64,000 nt of DNA from Castor canadensis. Lineage: Eukaryota; Chordata; Mammalia; Rodentia; Castoridae. Shown here piece after piece: positions 1 to 9,495 of the stretch. The stretch lies in NCBI RefSeq assembly GCF_047511655.1, contig NC_133403.1:11963014-12027013 (forward strand). The letters are read 5' to 3'. The translations under genes were made by a program, and so were the position numbers. Numbering within the stretch: the first letter of the stretch is position 1; the number at the start of each line of letters is the position of its first letter. Under the pieces are notes generated by a model. It had not been told where the DNA came from. It did not search any database and saw nothing but the letters and a program-made list of their open reading frames with translations.

Positions 1-1958
1 AAAACGTCTAGCACAAAGAAAAAAGATAAGCTCCTCAGTTCATTATTAGAAGTCAGCATGACTCCAGTACCAGCACATAGCAATCAACACAAAAGAAGAA
101 CAACACCATAGGAAAGGGGAGGTTCTTATCCCAGGCGGATCCTGGAGCAGGAAATTGATGTGCACATGTGTGTTAGGGAGTGTAGATTGGGAATTCATAG
201 CACAGACTATTCAATCCTCAGGGATGATTGCATTCAGAATCCCCAGGGATTCCCAAATCCACAAATGCTCAAGTCCTTTATATAACATGGTATACTATTT
301 ACATACCATCTATATGCATATAAAAGTAGATAGCAGCACATGCTCCCATATACTTTAAATTATGACTACATTATTTATAAGGCCTAATAAAATGTAAGTG
401 TCATATAGTTGTCACTCTGTACTGATTAGGGAATAATGGCAAGAAAAAAAAACTGTACATGCTCAATACAGATAAAAAATATTTAAATATCTTTGATCCA
501 GGGTTGGTTTATTTGAAAATATGGGACCTGCAGTTAGAGATAGCCAGCCATGCCTGATTTTACTAACTACTCTGCATCTCCATCAAGGGTTTTATGGTCT
601 CCATTTTATAGGCCAGGGACTGAGTAGCTCAGAATCATTCTGAATTTTTCCCTCCTTTTTAACAGTAGCAAGTCATATACTCCATAGATGGAGTTGTTTC
701 TCAAAATCATTGTTACATAAAAATGTGAATGCTTTTCACTTTTAAGCTGAAAGAACAAAGAAAACTTCCTTTTTTGTCTGGTCTTATTCAGGATATACCC
801 TCCCAAGACACTTCCTGTATATTCACCTGCTGAAGGTAGCACCTGTCCTAAGCCGCTGAGTTCTTGTGAGCATGGCCATGAGCCACTCCTTTGTCACACC
901 CCAGTGGTGGCCCCAGCATGTCCCCAGGGAGGTGCTCCATATGCATGGGCAGAGAGTCATTCTCCATTTCCACGATGAAACTAACCTTGTACATCTTAAG
1001 TGGTTGATCTTCCTGTTGTCTTCCTATTGCATAAAAAGTGATAACAAAATTTAGTGACTTAGAACATTTAGTATCTCCAGTTTCTGTGAGTTAGGAAGTA
1101 AGGGATTGCATAATGGTGGGTGCCTCTGGCTTAAGATATCTCACTTAGTGGAAGGCAAGCTATCAGCATGGGCTGCATTCATCCAAAAGCTTGGCTGAGT
1201 GGAAGGATCCATCTAATCCCTCTCCTGTGGCTTTTGCAGGTTGTGGTTTCTTACCACATGTGCTTCTCCACAGGATTGACCCAGGGCAAGCATTCCAAAA
1301 GAAAGCAACCAAGGCAGGCCATAATCTTTATAACATCCTGTCATGGTTTGTGCTTTACTAGAATACAGTTATATAAATAAATGCGTTAGAGATGACCTGT
1401 GGGTGGTCTCTGTGTTGTGCATGCTGGCACCATTAACTCAAATCTGCCACCATCAAAATCAAATTGTACACATCCAGTTGCTTTAAATATAGAGTGAATG
1501 AGCATATTTTTAGTCATTTACAACCCACCTGCTTTCCACTCCCCATAAATCTGGGCTCAACATCTGCAAGTCATAAAGAAGAAAAACCCTGGAACTATGT
1601 AAAAGTTGCTTCCTTTCCTAACTCTCTGACTCACAGATTTCTGGCTGTGCTGCTGAATGACATCTCCTGAATTCATTGGCCTTTCTCTGATTCTTGTCTC
1701 CTCTGTGAGTTCTCCAGTCTCCTCCACTTTTGGGGGTGTCCTGTGCTGCTTCCTATGGAAGGTCTCTTGTGGAAAGACTTCCCCATTCATCAACTGGTCT
1801 AAAAGTAGCCCAAGTAGAGCAACAGCTATCTCCTACTCATGCCTTCAGTCAGCCCTTAAGTCCTCAAAGTTACTTCCAGTCACTCAATACAGCCCTCACT
1901 CAGGAGGAACAGGGGTATGAATAAATGGGGGTGGACTTTGGGACTTATTAGTAGTTGC
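1..1958. other. Unassigned left flank
   Basis: I see no supported gene here. Short ORFs on both strands lack recognisable domains. About 1025-1345 has the look of an old mammalian interspersed repeat, but I cannot name its class. The four bases at 1959-1962 (ctac) directly abut the proviral LTR and would be one half of a gammaretroviral 4-bp target duplication. Its partner on the other side is lost. Confidence 0.4.
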
Positions 1959-2033
1959 CTACTGTTAGGGTCCGAGAATCCTATTCCTCCAAGAGACAGA
2001 GAGTCACGCGTGAATGCAATCAACAAAGCAGAG

Positions 2034-2039
2034 TTTATT
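2034..2039 (-). terminator. LTR polyadenylation signal AATAAA
   Basis: AATAAA on the minus strand within cccaataaactctgc. It sits downstream of the TATA box and upstream of the U5 end, the expected place for the R-region poly(A) signal of a gammaretrovirus. Confidence 0.75.
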
Positions 2040-2123
2040 GGGCTGGCAAGCCAGGGTCAAGCTCCCACACAGACACACAGGTCCGATTGGGCAGACAAGA
2101 CCCCGAGCCTCTTTAGGGAAGAT

Positions 2124-2131
2124 CTTATATA
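2124..2131 (-). promoter_or_regulatory. TATA box of the proviral LTR
   Basis: TATATAAG on the minus strand, placed as expected about 340 bp into the LTR. Transcription would start some 25-30 bp further on and run leftward, out of the provirus into the flank at position 1962, because this is a 3' LTR. Confidence 0.75.
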
Positions 2132-2466
2132 GGCCCCTACTGGCCGTTACAGCAAAAGCCCACGCAGTACATAGCCAATGAGTTTGTAACACCCCATACA
2201 TTTCCAGCCTATCCATTTAAGAGTACATTACTTCTTAGCCTATAGATTCAAGGGTCAGTATTCGCGCACACGGTTACATTTAGCAAGCAGGCAGGGCACA
2301 TCTTGCACGTACATCTGGTCGTCTTTCGCAATCTGCTCACATTCCTCACATTCCTCACATTCCACCTGCCCCCATCCTGTTTATCTTATCCTGCATGGGG
2401 CATCCTGCACTGGCTTTACTGGTTTCTGCTATGGGGATCTGCTGGGGCAAAGGGCACATTCTTTCA

Positions 2467-2482
2467 TTCCCCCCTTTTCTTT
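2467..2482 (-). promoter_or_regulatory. Polypurine tract, plus-strand DNA primer site
   Basis: AAAGAAAAGGGGGGAA on the minus strand lies directly before the LTR start TGAAAG and just after the env stop codon. An unbroken purine run ending in GGGGGGAA next to TG is the gammaretroviral plus-strand primer. It fixes the U3 boundary at 2466. Confidence 0.9.
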
Positions 2483-2485
2483 GGG

Positions 2486-4684
2486 CTATATTGAGGAATC
2501 ATTCTCAAGGGGATGAAGAGCCTGGTATTGTTGGCGGAGGACCAGAAGTTGGACAGTGTTAATTTGGTTTTTGATGAAAGTCACAAGTCGGTTTAGAATA
2601 CAAGGTCCTATGGTGACCAGTAACAGGAGGATTACTATCGGCCCTGCTAGTGCAGACAGGAGGGTAGCTAACCAAGGGAATTGGTTGAACCAAGATTCGA
2701 ACCAGCCTTCCCTGGCCTCTCTTTCCCTTTTTCGTTGCTCTAGGCCTTCCCGAAGTTTGGACATAGAGTCGCGAACAACCCCGGTGTGGTTGGCGTAAAA
2801 GCAACATTCCTCCCCTAGAGCCGCACAGAGGCCACCATTCTTAAGGAACAGTAGGTCCAGTCCCCTCCGGTTCTGGAGGACTACCTCGGATAGGGAAGTT
2901 AGGGATTTTTCAAGGTGGCTAATGGATTTTTCAATACGGTCTAGGTTCTCATCTATGGCCGCCCTGAGGGAGGTGAGGCCGGAGTGCTGAGTGGCCAGAG
3001 AGGCTATGCCGGTACCCATCCCTGCCAGGCCTATTCCAAATAGGGTAGTGATGGTTAGGGTGGTAATGGGCTCCCTTTTTGCCCGGGGGCTGTCGGACCA
3101 GTAAAGAATGGGATATTCAGCTGGATGGTAGAGGATTCTAGGCACCACTATCACCATCAGGCAGAATTCCCAGGAGGCATTAAAGACCAATCCAGCCAAG
3201 TGGGGGGTCAGCCCGTTCAGCGAGCATGCCCACCAGGTGCCTCCAGCCGGAGTTATCCAATGGGAGGCATTCCAGTTTGGGTGCTCAATTATAGTAGTGC
3301 ACAATTTTTTATTTCCTTTTGGGACCTGCCCTACACAAGTCCCTTGGCCACTGACCTGAGCCATGGTCAGGCCGGTGGGTCGGGCCTCCCAACCCGTTGG
3401 AGTGGTGGTGTTGACTACAAAAGAGGAATTGATTCCAATAGCCTCGTAGAAAGGGGGCAAAGGGCTGTAGCAAAGCCAGCAAGCCTCAGTTAGATTAGGG
3501 GCTGTCCTATTCAAGGTCTCATATGTAGCAAACAGCAAGATCTCTAGGGGGCTAGGTGGTACAGTGAAGGGAACAGTGGTTGTGGGTTCTGGGGGTGTCG
3601 CTTTGGGACTGTGAGAGTCATTGGGAGTGGTGTTCTGGGGCATCCGGGGAGTTGTGCGTGGAACCAATTTTGCCTCGGACAACTCTGGCTTTAACACAGG
3701 ATTAGGCCTTAACACGAGATTAGGTCCTATTGTTAGAGTAGAGACTGGTTGTCGCACACGCCGCAAGGTAAAAAGGACTCTTGGATGATTTGTTTTGTAG
3801 AGTCTGACTCCCCAGGATTTACCCAATTCCCAATTTGTCACCTTTTTTCCTAGATCAGTGAAATTTATCATAATGGGATTACAATTGGGGGGAGTTGGGC
3901 ATCCCTTATTTATAGGCCTAGGTTGGTGGTATGTAATACCAGATTGAGAGACTCTACTTAACTGAATAAGGTCCCCCTGTTTGGGGGGTGGCCACCATAT
4001 GTCCCCTGAGATCTCATAACCCCATGACTTACAATAGTAGTCTGCGATTCCTCCACATTTTTTTCTGTGGTTGGGTTGGGGAGCGGGGCAGACATAGAAG
4101 TAACTTTGGCACAAATCCCATTGTCCCCTGCCAGTGAATAAGGCCCTTAAGTCAAAGTATAATTCTGGGAACCAGGTGCTGGGAGGGGTCACCTTGGAGG
4201 TCTGGCTAAGAATGTCTCCTGTGGATACATCTACAATCATCCAGGTCAGGTTAAAAGGTTGATGTGGATTTGTATGCCCCAAGCAAGTGGTGGACAGGGT
4301 TAGAAAAAGGAATAAGGTTACCGAGGTCCAGTTTGCTGAAGTTTGAGTTTGAAGGAATTGTCCTTGTGGTGGGACACCCTTCTTGTTGGCAGGAAGTCTT
4401 CCTTCACAGCTACCGGGTCCGCCGGTCTGATGTGGGTGTAGTGGACCCAGGTGATGATCCCATTCTAGGAGTGCTGCGGAGCATCTGGGGTGTTTTCGTT
4501 TTTTGGAGCATCCCGTATCAGCCGGAGCTTGAGTGGATTTGTGGGATGCTGTCGTGCGGTCCAATTTCCCTGCTCCTCCTGAGGACGTGCCCGTCTCACA
4601 TGGGAGTGGTGTACCCATGGTGCGATTCCATCGACCTTGAGGGCGGTGGGGGTAGTAAGCAGTACAACATAAGGTCCTTTCCAT
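2486..4684 (-). CDS. env: Gammaretroviral envelope glycoprotein, full-length open frame
   Basis: The frame is open for 732 codons. In order it shows a hydrophobic signal-like segment (about 119-136), a receptor-binding type SU N-terminus, a proline-rich linker (about 340-380), the CWLC disulfide-exchange motif (402-405), a furin-type RAKR site (534-537), a fusion peptide (about 540-562), the immunosuppressive-type segment and CX6CC motif (about 603-628; Cys 620, 627, 628), a membrane span (about 671-695) and a cytoplasmic tail. Known role of the family: SU binds a host receptor and TM fuses membranes. The start overlaps the end of pol by 220 bp, as usual. In-frame Met codons occur only at 1, 23 and 149, so the signal segment follows a long N-terminal extension; the native start may be lost. 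Expression is unknown. Confidence 0.9.
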   Translation of the reverse strand: MERTLCCTAYYPHRPQGRWNRTMGTPLPCETGTSSGGAGKLDRTTASHKSTQAPADTGCSKKRKHPRCSAALLEWDHHLGPLHPHQTGGPGSCEGRLPANKKGVPPQGQFLQTQTSANWTSVTLFLFLTLSTTCLGHTNPHQPFNLTWMIVDVSTGDILSQTSKVTPPSTWFPELYFDLRALFTGRGQWDLCQSYFYVCPAPQPNHRKKCGGIADYYCKSWGYEISGDIWWPPPKQGDLIQLSRVSQSGITYHQPRPINKGCPTPPNCNPIMINFTDLGKKVTNWELGKSWGVRLYKTNHPRVLFTLRRVRQPVSTLTIGPNLVLRPNPVLKPELSEAKLVPRTTPRMPQNTTPNDSHSPKATPPEPTTTVPFTVPPSPLEILLFATYETLNRTAPNLTEACWLCYSPLPPFYEAIGINSSFVVNTTTPTGWEARPTGLTMAQVSGQGTCVGQVPKGNKKLCTTIIEHPNWNASHWITPAGGTWWACSLNGLTPHLAGLVFNASWEFCLMVIVVPRILYHPAEYPILYWSDSPRAKREPITTLTITTLFGIGLAGMGTGIASLATQHSGLTSLRAAIDENLDRIEKSISHLEKSLTSLSEVVLQNRRGLDLLFLKNGGLCAALGEECCFYANHTGVVRDSMSKLREGLEQRKREREAREGWFESWFNQFPWLATLLSALAGPIVILLLLVTIGPCILNRLVTFIKNQINTVQLLVLRQQYQALHPLENDSSI

Positions 4685-5478
4685 TTAGGCTCTAGGGTTT
4701 TGGACTGATGCCTTTTAACCCATACCATGTCACCCGGGACTATGTCATGTTCCGGAGTCGGGACCCTCTCAGTAGTCTGGTATGCTTGAATTAAGGGCCA
4801 TATTTGTTGTTGCACCTTAGCTAGAGCCTGTAGCATAGTCAGGTAATTTGGGGCCAGATCACCTAGTCCCAGGCTTAAGGTCCTTTGAATGATGGGGGGT
4901 GGAGCCCCATACAGGATCTCAAAGGGGGTTAGCCCATGGACATAAGGGGAGTTCCGGACTCGGAAGATGGCCAAGGGAAGGAGTGTCACCCAATCACCAC
5001 CAGTCTCCAGGGCCAATTTGGCTAAAGTCTCCTTTAGTGTCCGATTCATCCTTTCTATTTGCCCTGAGCTCTGGGGGTTATATTCACAATGTAGTTTCCA
5101 ATTGGCCCCCATAGCCTGGGCTAGTCCCTGCAGGACTTTACTAATGAAAGCCGGACCGTTATCTGACCCAATTGCCTCAGGCACCCTGTACCTGGGTATG
5201 ATTTCCTCTAGTAAGGCTTTTGCCACTACCTGACTCATCTCCCTCTTTGTAGGAAATACCTCCACCCAGCCCAAAAAGGTATCCATGAACACTAGCAAAT
5301 ATTTGTACCCAAACTTCCCTGGTTTTACTTTGGTAAAATCCACTTCCCAGCTTCTTCCCAGGGCCCTCCCCCATTCCCGAATACCTGTGTGGTGCCCCTC
5401 CCTTCGTCCTGGTTTCATAGCTGTACAGCTAGCACAATCCTCCACAATTTGACGGATGGCCGCGGTCTGGTTCGGAAA
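4465..5478 (-). pseudogene. pol: Integrase region after the internal stop
   Basis: The frame continues from pol after TGA (5479-5481). The catalytic core keeps Asp in WEVDF, Asp in GSDNGP and Glu in SGQIERMN, with D-X58-D-X35-E spacing as in retroviral integrases. The zinc-binding N-terminal domain spans the stop: CASC is present downstream, but upstream the segment reads LHKSTQLG where I would expect a second His at the Gln position. The C-terminus runs into the env overlap. The DDE core looks sound; the N-terminal domain is damaged. Confidence 0.88.
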
Positions 5479-5481
5479 TCA

Positions 5482-7689
5482 GAGTTGTGCAGATGTCAGC
5501 AAGTCTAGCAACTTTCTCCACCCCAACTGGGTGGACTTATGTAAGTTAGCCAACAGGAATCGGCCAAGTTTCTCGGGCAGGATTAGCTTGCCTTCCAAGT
5601 CGCTTCTCCATTCATCCTCCCTTTTTCTAGTGAGGGAGTGGGCTCTCATCCAAGTGAAATCCTCCGAGGAGTACTCTGGTCGGGGAGGTAGTGAAGGGAG
5701 CTCGGGGACAGGCACATCTATAGCCGTGACCACAGAGGGACTCACCATTGCTGCTCTCCTAGCTTCTTGATCTGCCCTGTTGTTACCAATAGCTTCCGGA
5801 GTCTTGGCAGACTGATGGCCTGGGACATACATCACTGCCACTGTCTTCGATTTTTCCACTGCTATTAATAGACGCTGGACTTCAGCCAGGTTTTTTAAGC
5901 CTTTCCCTTCTGCTGTGTGAAATCCCCTTTCACGATAGATGGCTCCATGGACGTGGATGGTACCGAAAGCATAGGGGCTATCGGTGTAGATATTGACTCG
6001 TTTTCCTTCTGCCCTTTCCAGGGCCTCGGCCAAGGCAATTAATTCTGCCTTTTGGGCTGAGGTTCCGGGTGGGAGGGCGCTGCTCCATACCGTGTTTCCT
6101 TCTTGGTCAACCACTGCTGCCCCTGCCCTTCGGACTCCATTTTGGACAAAACTGCTTCCATCAGTGTACCAGTTTAATTTACAGCCGGACAGTGGGGTGT
6201 CCTTTAGGTCAACCCGTACCTGGGTAACTTCAGAGAGGAACTCCTTGCAGTCATGGACAGGTGTCTGTAGTTCCGGGTTGGGCAACAGGGTGGCAGGGTT
6301 CAGAGTTACGGGATCTGCAAAGGTGATCCGAGGGGAATCCAGCAGGAGCCCCTGGTAGTGGGTGGGCCTGGCATTCGTCATCCATTTCCCATGGGGTTGT
6401 TTAAGGACTCCCTCCACCGGGTGAGGGGCCGTGACCCGGAGGGCCTGTCCAAAGGTTAATTTGTCTGCTTCTCTCACTAACATGGCAGTGGCCGCTATGA
6501 TGCGGAGGCAGGGGGGCCATCCTGATGCTACTGCGTCTAATTTCTTGGAAAGATATGCATGGGTCTCTTCCAGGGACCTAACTGTTGGGGCCAGGACTCC
6601 TTTGGCTACCCCCTTTTTTTCATCCACAAACAGAGTGAACGATTTTGTGGGGTCTGGTAGGGTCAAGGCAGGGGCCTGGAGAAGGGCGGCCTTTAGCTGG
6701 TCAAAGGCCCGCTGTTGTTCCTCTCCCCACCTCCAATCCGGAGCCTCTTTGGTGGCCTCATATAGGGGTCTGGCTATCTCTGCAAATCCCGGAATCCAGA
6801 GTCTACAGAACCCTGCGGAGCCCAGGAACTCTCTCACTTCCCTAGTGGATGTAGGGGGTGGAATAGTCAAAATAGTCTGTTTCATGGCATCAGTCAGCCA
6901 TCTTGCCCCATCTGCGATCCGATAACCCAGATATGTCACTGACCTTTCACAGATGTGGGTCTTCTTGGCACTCGCCCGATATCCCAGCTCACCTAACTCC
7001 ATTAGCAGGTGTTCAGTAGCCTCGCTGCACTCCTCTCGGGTTTCTGCTGCTAACAGTAAGTCATTGACATACTGTAGTAGAGTGACTCGTGGGTGACTCC
7101 TGTGAAAGGGCTCCAGGTCCTGGCTCAGGGCCTCGTTAAAGAGGGTGGGAGAATTTTTAAATCCTTGTGGCAGTCTGGTCCAAGTGAGCTGTCCGGTCCG
7201 GCCCCCATCCTCTGGCCATTCGAATAGCGGCTGGCTGATTTTTGACAATGGAATGCTGAAGAAAGCATCTTTCAAATCAAAGGTTGTATACCATACTTGT
7301 GAGGGTGGTAGGTGACTGAGCAAGGTATAGGGATTCGGTACAGTGGGATGAATGTCCTCCGCCCGCTCATTTACCTTTCGCAGGTCTTGCACAGGCCTAT
7401 AGTCCCCGCTTCCCGGCTTTTGGACGGGGAGCAGAGGAGTATTCCAGGCGGACCGGCAAGGCCGCAGTACTCCTTCCTTTATTAGCCTGCGGATATGAGG
7501 GGCTATGCCTCTTCGAGCCTCTTTGGGCATAGGATAATGTTTTACCCGAATGGGAAGAGCGGAAGCCTTCAATTGTATAACTACGGGAGGGAGGTGTTTG
7601 GCAAGGCCAATTCCCGCAGTCTCTGCCCAGGCCGTGGGAAACCTTTTTAGCCATTGGGCTATGTCCCCTCCTGGCTCCTGTCGGCTCTC
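5482..7689 (-). pseudogene. pol: Reverse transcriptase and RNase H region
   Basis: Residue numbers count from the first Met at 7572. The fingers/palm show FDLKDAF with the first catalytic Asp at 99, LPQGFKNSP (134-142) and then YVND at 168-171. The middle Asp of the family's YVDD motif is Asn (codon AAT, 7063-7065), which should abolish polymerisation. RNase H follows with YTDGSS (Asp 471), AELIAL (Glu 510), YTDS (Asp 531) and NNRADQEAR (Asp 601), so all four acidic residues are kept. The last part enters the integrase N-terminal domain before the TGA at 5479. Confidence 0.9.
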
Positions 7690-8081
7690 AGTCGATATTT
7701 GTCAGCCAATGATAGGGACAGGACGTGTATCGGGCTCCCCTCCCGATCAGTCACAATTATTTCATCTGGTTCAAAATAGATACGGGCCCCTACTTTGGTG
7801 AGCAGGTCTCGTCCGAGCAAGGGAGCGGGGCTCTCAGGGACGACCAGGAAGGAGTGTGTGACCTGGTGTTTTCCTAAGTCTACCTTTCTTTTGGTAGTCG
7901 ATGAGCATAACTGGGTACCCGTGGCCCCTGGAACGACACTTGTTCGTTCCTTGTTCAAAGGTCCACATGCCTTGTTTAAGACCGAATACTGGGCGCCGGT
8001 ATCCACCATGAACCCCATCGGCTTCCCCTCCACACATACAGTTACCCAAGACTCGGGGAGGAGGTCCGAGCCCCGTCTCCC
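7659..8081 (-). pseudogene. pro: Retroviral aspartic protease
   Basis: It begins straight after the gag stop codon, in the same frame. It shows the active-site DTGA motif in the middle of the N-terminal half and a second conserved block, LLGRDLL. The length fits a gammaretroviral protease of about 125 residues, which works as a homodimer to cleave Gag-Pol. The frame then ends at TAG (7659-7661) while RT continues in another frame, so a fused Pro-Pol cannot be made. The protease domain itself looks complete. Confidence 0.88.
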
Positions 8082-8084
8082 TCA
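8082..8084 (-). promoter_or_regulatory. In-frame UGA between gag and pro (readthrough position)
   Basis: The nucleocapsid frame ends ...REED then TGA, and protease follows without a frame change. Gammaretroviruses make Gag-Pol by suppressing a stop here. The usual codon is UAG; this copy has UGA. Whether UGA was the ancestral codon or a UAG-to-UGA change cannot be told from one copy. Confidence 0.75.
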
Positions 8085-9008
8085 GTCCTCTTCTCTGGCT
8101 AGAAGGACTCTGGCCTGCTCCACTGCTCGTTCCCTTTCCCTGTTACCTCCCAGTCTCCTGCCAAACCCTCTTCTTCCCTTTAACTTAGGGCACTCTCTCT
8201 TCCAATGCCCAGTCTCCTTACAGTAAAAACAGTGTTCCTTATCCGGGGTCCTGGCGTGGCCCCCTTCCCTGGGTTGGTCCCGGACGCCCGCTAGGAAAAT
8301 ACGGGCCATCTCTCTTTGTTGCTTTCGGTTCTCCTTAGCCTGGAACTCCCTGTCCTCCTTTCTCAATTTCTCCTGGGCCTCCCTGTCTTCCTTTCTCCGC
8401 ATTTCCTCCCTTTCTTCTGGAATTTCCCTTGTGGTAAAGACCTTCTCCGCTATCTGTAACATTTCTCTAATGGTTATCTCCCCTAAGTTTTCCTGTTTAT
8501 TGAGTTTTCTCCTAATGTCTGGAGCTGCCTGATTAATGAATGAGAATACCACAGCAGACCGGTGGATCTCCGCCTCGGGGTCAATAGGGGTGTACTGACG
8601 GTATGCCTCATAGAGGCGCTCTAAGAAACCGGCCGGGCTTTCGTTTTCCCCTTGGACAACTGCCTTTACCTTTGCAAAGTTGGTGGGTCTCCTAGCGGCC
8701 GCTCAGAGACCTGCCATAAGAGTCTGGCGGTAGATTCGGAGACGCTCCCTACCTTCTGCGGTTCCGAAATCCCAATCAGGGCGGCGTAGGGGGAAGGCCT
8801 CGTCTATGGCCAGTTGGAGGGTTGTGGGTCTCCCGTTGTCCCCCAAGACATTCTTTCTAGCTTTGTGGAGGATGCGCTCCCGCTCCTCCGTCGTAAAAAG
8901 AGTATTGAGCAGCTGGTGACAGTTGTCCCATGTGGGGCAGTGTGTATGCATGACGGACTCCAGGAGATCTATGAGACACTTAGGGTCTTCTGAAAAGGGT
9001 GGGTTCTC
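8082..9008 (-). pseudogene. gag: Gag remnant: capsid C-terminal part and nucleocapsid
   Basis: Gag starts in mid-capsid at the LINE-1 junction (about 9008) with NPPFSEDPK. It continues through a gammaretroviral capsid and the major homology region (QGENES...FLERL, about 8600-8665), then a charged E/R-rich helix and nucleocapsid with one CCHC zinc knuckle (CFYCKETGHWKREC, 8190-8231), as gammaretroviruses have. TGA at 8703-8705 interrupts the frame; the preceding and following frames are the same, and CGA-to-TGA decay at a CpG is a plausible cause. Matrix, p12 and the capsid N-terminal domain are absent. The upstream Met codons of this frame belong to LINE-1 sequence, not to Gag. Confidence 0.92.
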
Positions 9009-9024
9009 TTTCTTTTTTCTTTTA

Positions 9025-9495
9025 TTATTCATATGTGCATACAAGGCTTGGTTCATTTCTCCCCCCTGCCCCCACCCCCTCCCTTACCAGCCACTCCGCC
9101 CCCTCCCTCTCCCCCCACCAATACCCAGCAGAAACTATTTTGCCCTTATTTCTAATTTTGTTGTAGAGAGAGTATAAGCAATAATAGGAAGGAACAAGGG
9201 TTTTTGCTGGTTGAGATAAGGATAGCTATACAGGGCATTGACTCACATTGATTTCCTGTGCGTGGGTGTTACCTTCTAGGTTAATTCTTTTTGATCTAAC
9301 CTTTTCTCTAGTACCTGTTCCCCTTTTCCTATTGGCCTCAGTTGCTTTAAGGTATCTGCTTTAGTTTCTCTGCGTTAAGGGCAACAAATGCTAGCTAGTT
9401 TTTTAGGTGTCTTACCTATCCTCACCCCTCCCTTGTGTGCTAAAGCTTTTATCATGTGCTCATAGTCCAATCCTCTTGTTGTGTTTGCCCTTGAT
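9025..9495 (-). repeat. LINE-1 3' UTR with G-rich tract
   Basis: This is the untranslated end of the LINE-1, containing the run of guanines (cytosines on the plus strand, about 9058-9118) that is repeated almost unchanged at 48130-48200 and 50740-50802. Several G runs of 3 or more bases could form a quadruplex, a known trait of mammalian LINE-1 3' UTRs. Confidence 0.8.

Larger units (their letters stand above)
1963..2466 (-). repeat. Proviral 3' LTR (U3-R-U5)
   Basis: Read on the minus strand, the LTR starts TGAAAGAATG next to the polypurine tract and ends CCCTAACA, about 504 bp in all. It has a TATATAAG box (2124-2131) and an AATAAA signal (2034-2039) about 90 bp further on, giving a normal U3-R-U5 plan. 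A CCAAT-like motif lies between them, inside the transcribed part. The TG...CA ends are intact. The other LTR is not in the window. Confidence 0.9.
4465..7689 (-). pseudogene. pol: Gammaretroviral pol (RT-RNase H-integrase), broken
   Basis: This is one reading frame from the GAG codon at 7687-7689 to the stop at 4465, interrupted by a single in-frame TGA at 5479-5481. It encodes reverse transcriptase, connection, RNase H and integrase. Protease lies upstream in a different frame, so an indel of about one base in 7660-7700 separates the two. The RT catalytic motif reads YVND instead of YVDD. The 3' end overlaps env by 220 bp. Base composition and codon pattern are uniform across it, as expected for one viral unit. 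It cannot make an active polymerase as it stands. Confidence 0.93.
1959..9008 (-). mobile_element. Truncated gammaretroviral (class I ERV) provirus
   Basis: On the minus strand the order is capsid C-terminal part, nucleocapsid, protease, reverse transcriptase-RNase H, integrase, envelope, polypurine tract and 3' LTR. This is the canonical gammaretroviral order, with gag and pro in the same frame and env overlapping the end of pol. The 5' LTR, primer-binding site, matrix and the start of capsid are missing. The sequence stops at about 9008 against the A-rich tail of a LINE-1 on the same strand. Lesions: TGA in capsid (8703-8705), a frameshift between protease and RT (about 7660-7700), Asn in the RT active site (7063-7065) and TGA in integrase (5479-5481). 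Env is open. With only one LTR present, LTR-LTR dating is impossible. The element is defective and old enough to have gathered mutations. Confidence 0.95.

Noticed and set aside
1657..1924. Overlapping ORFs left of the LTR as a host exon
   Set aside because: No domain, no splice signals convincing enough and no similarity that I can name.
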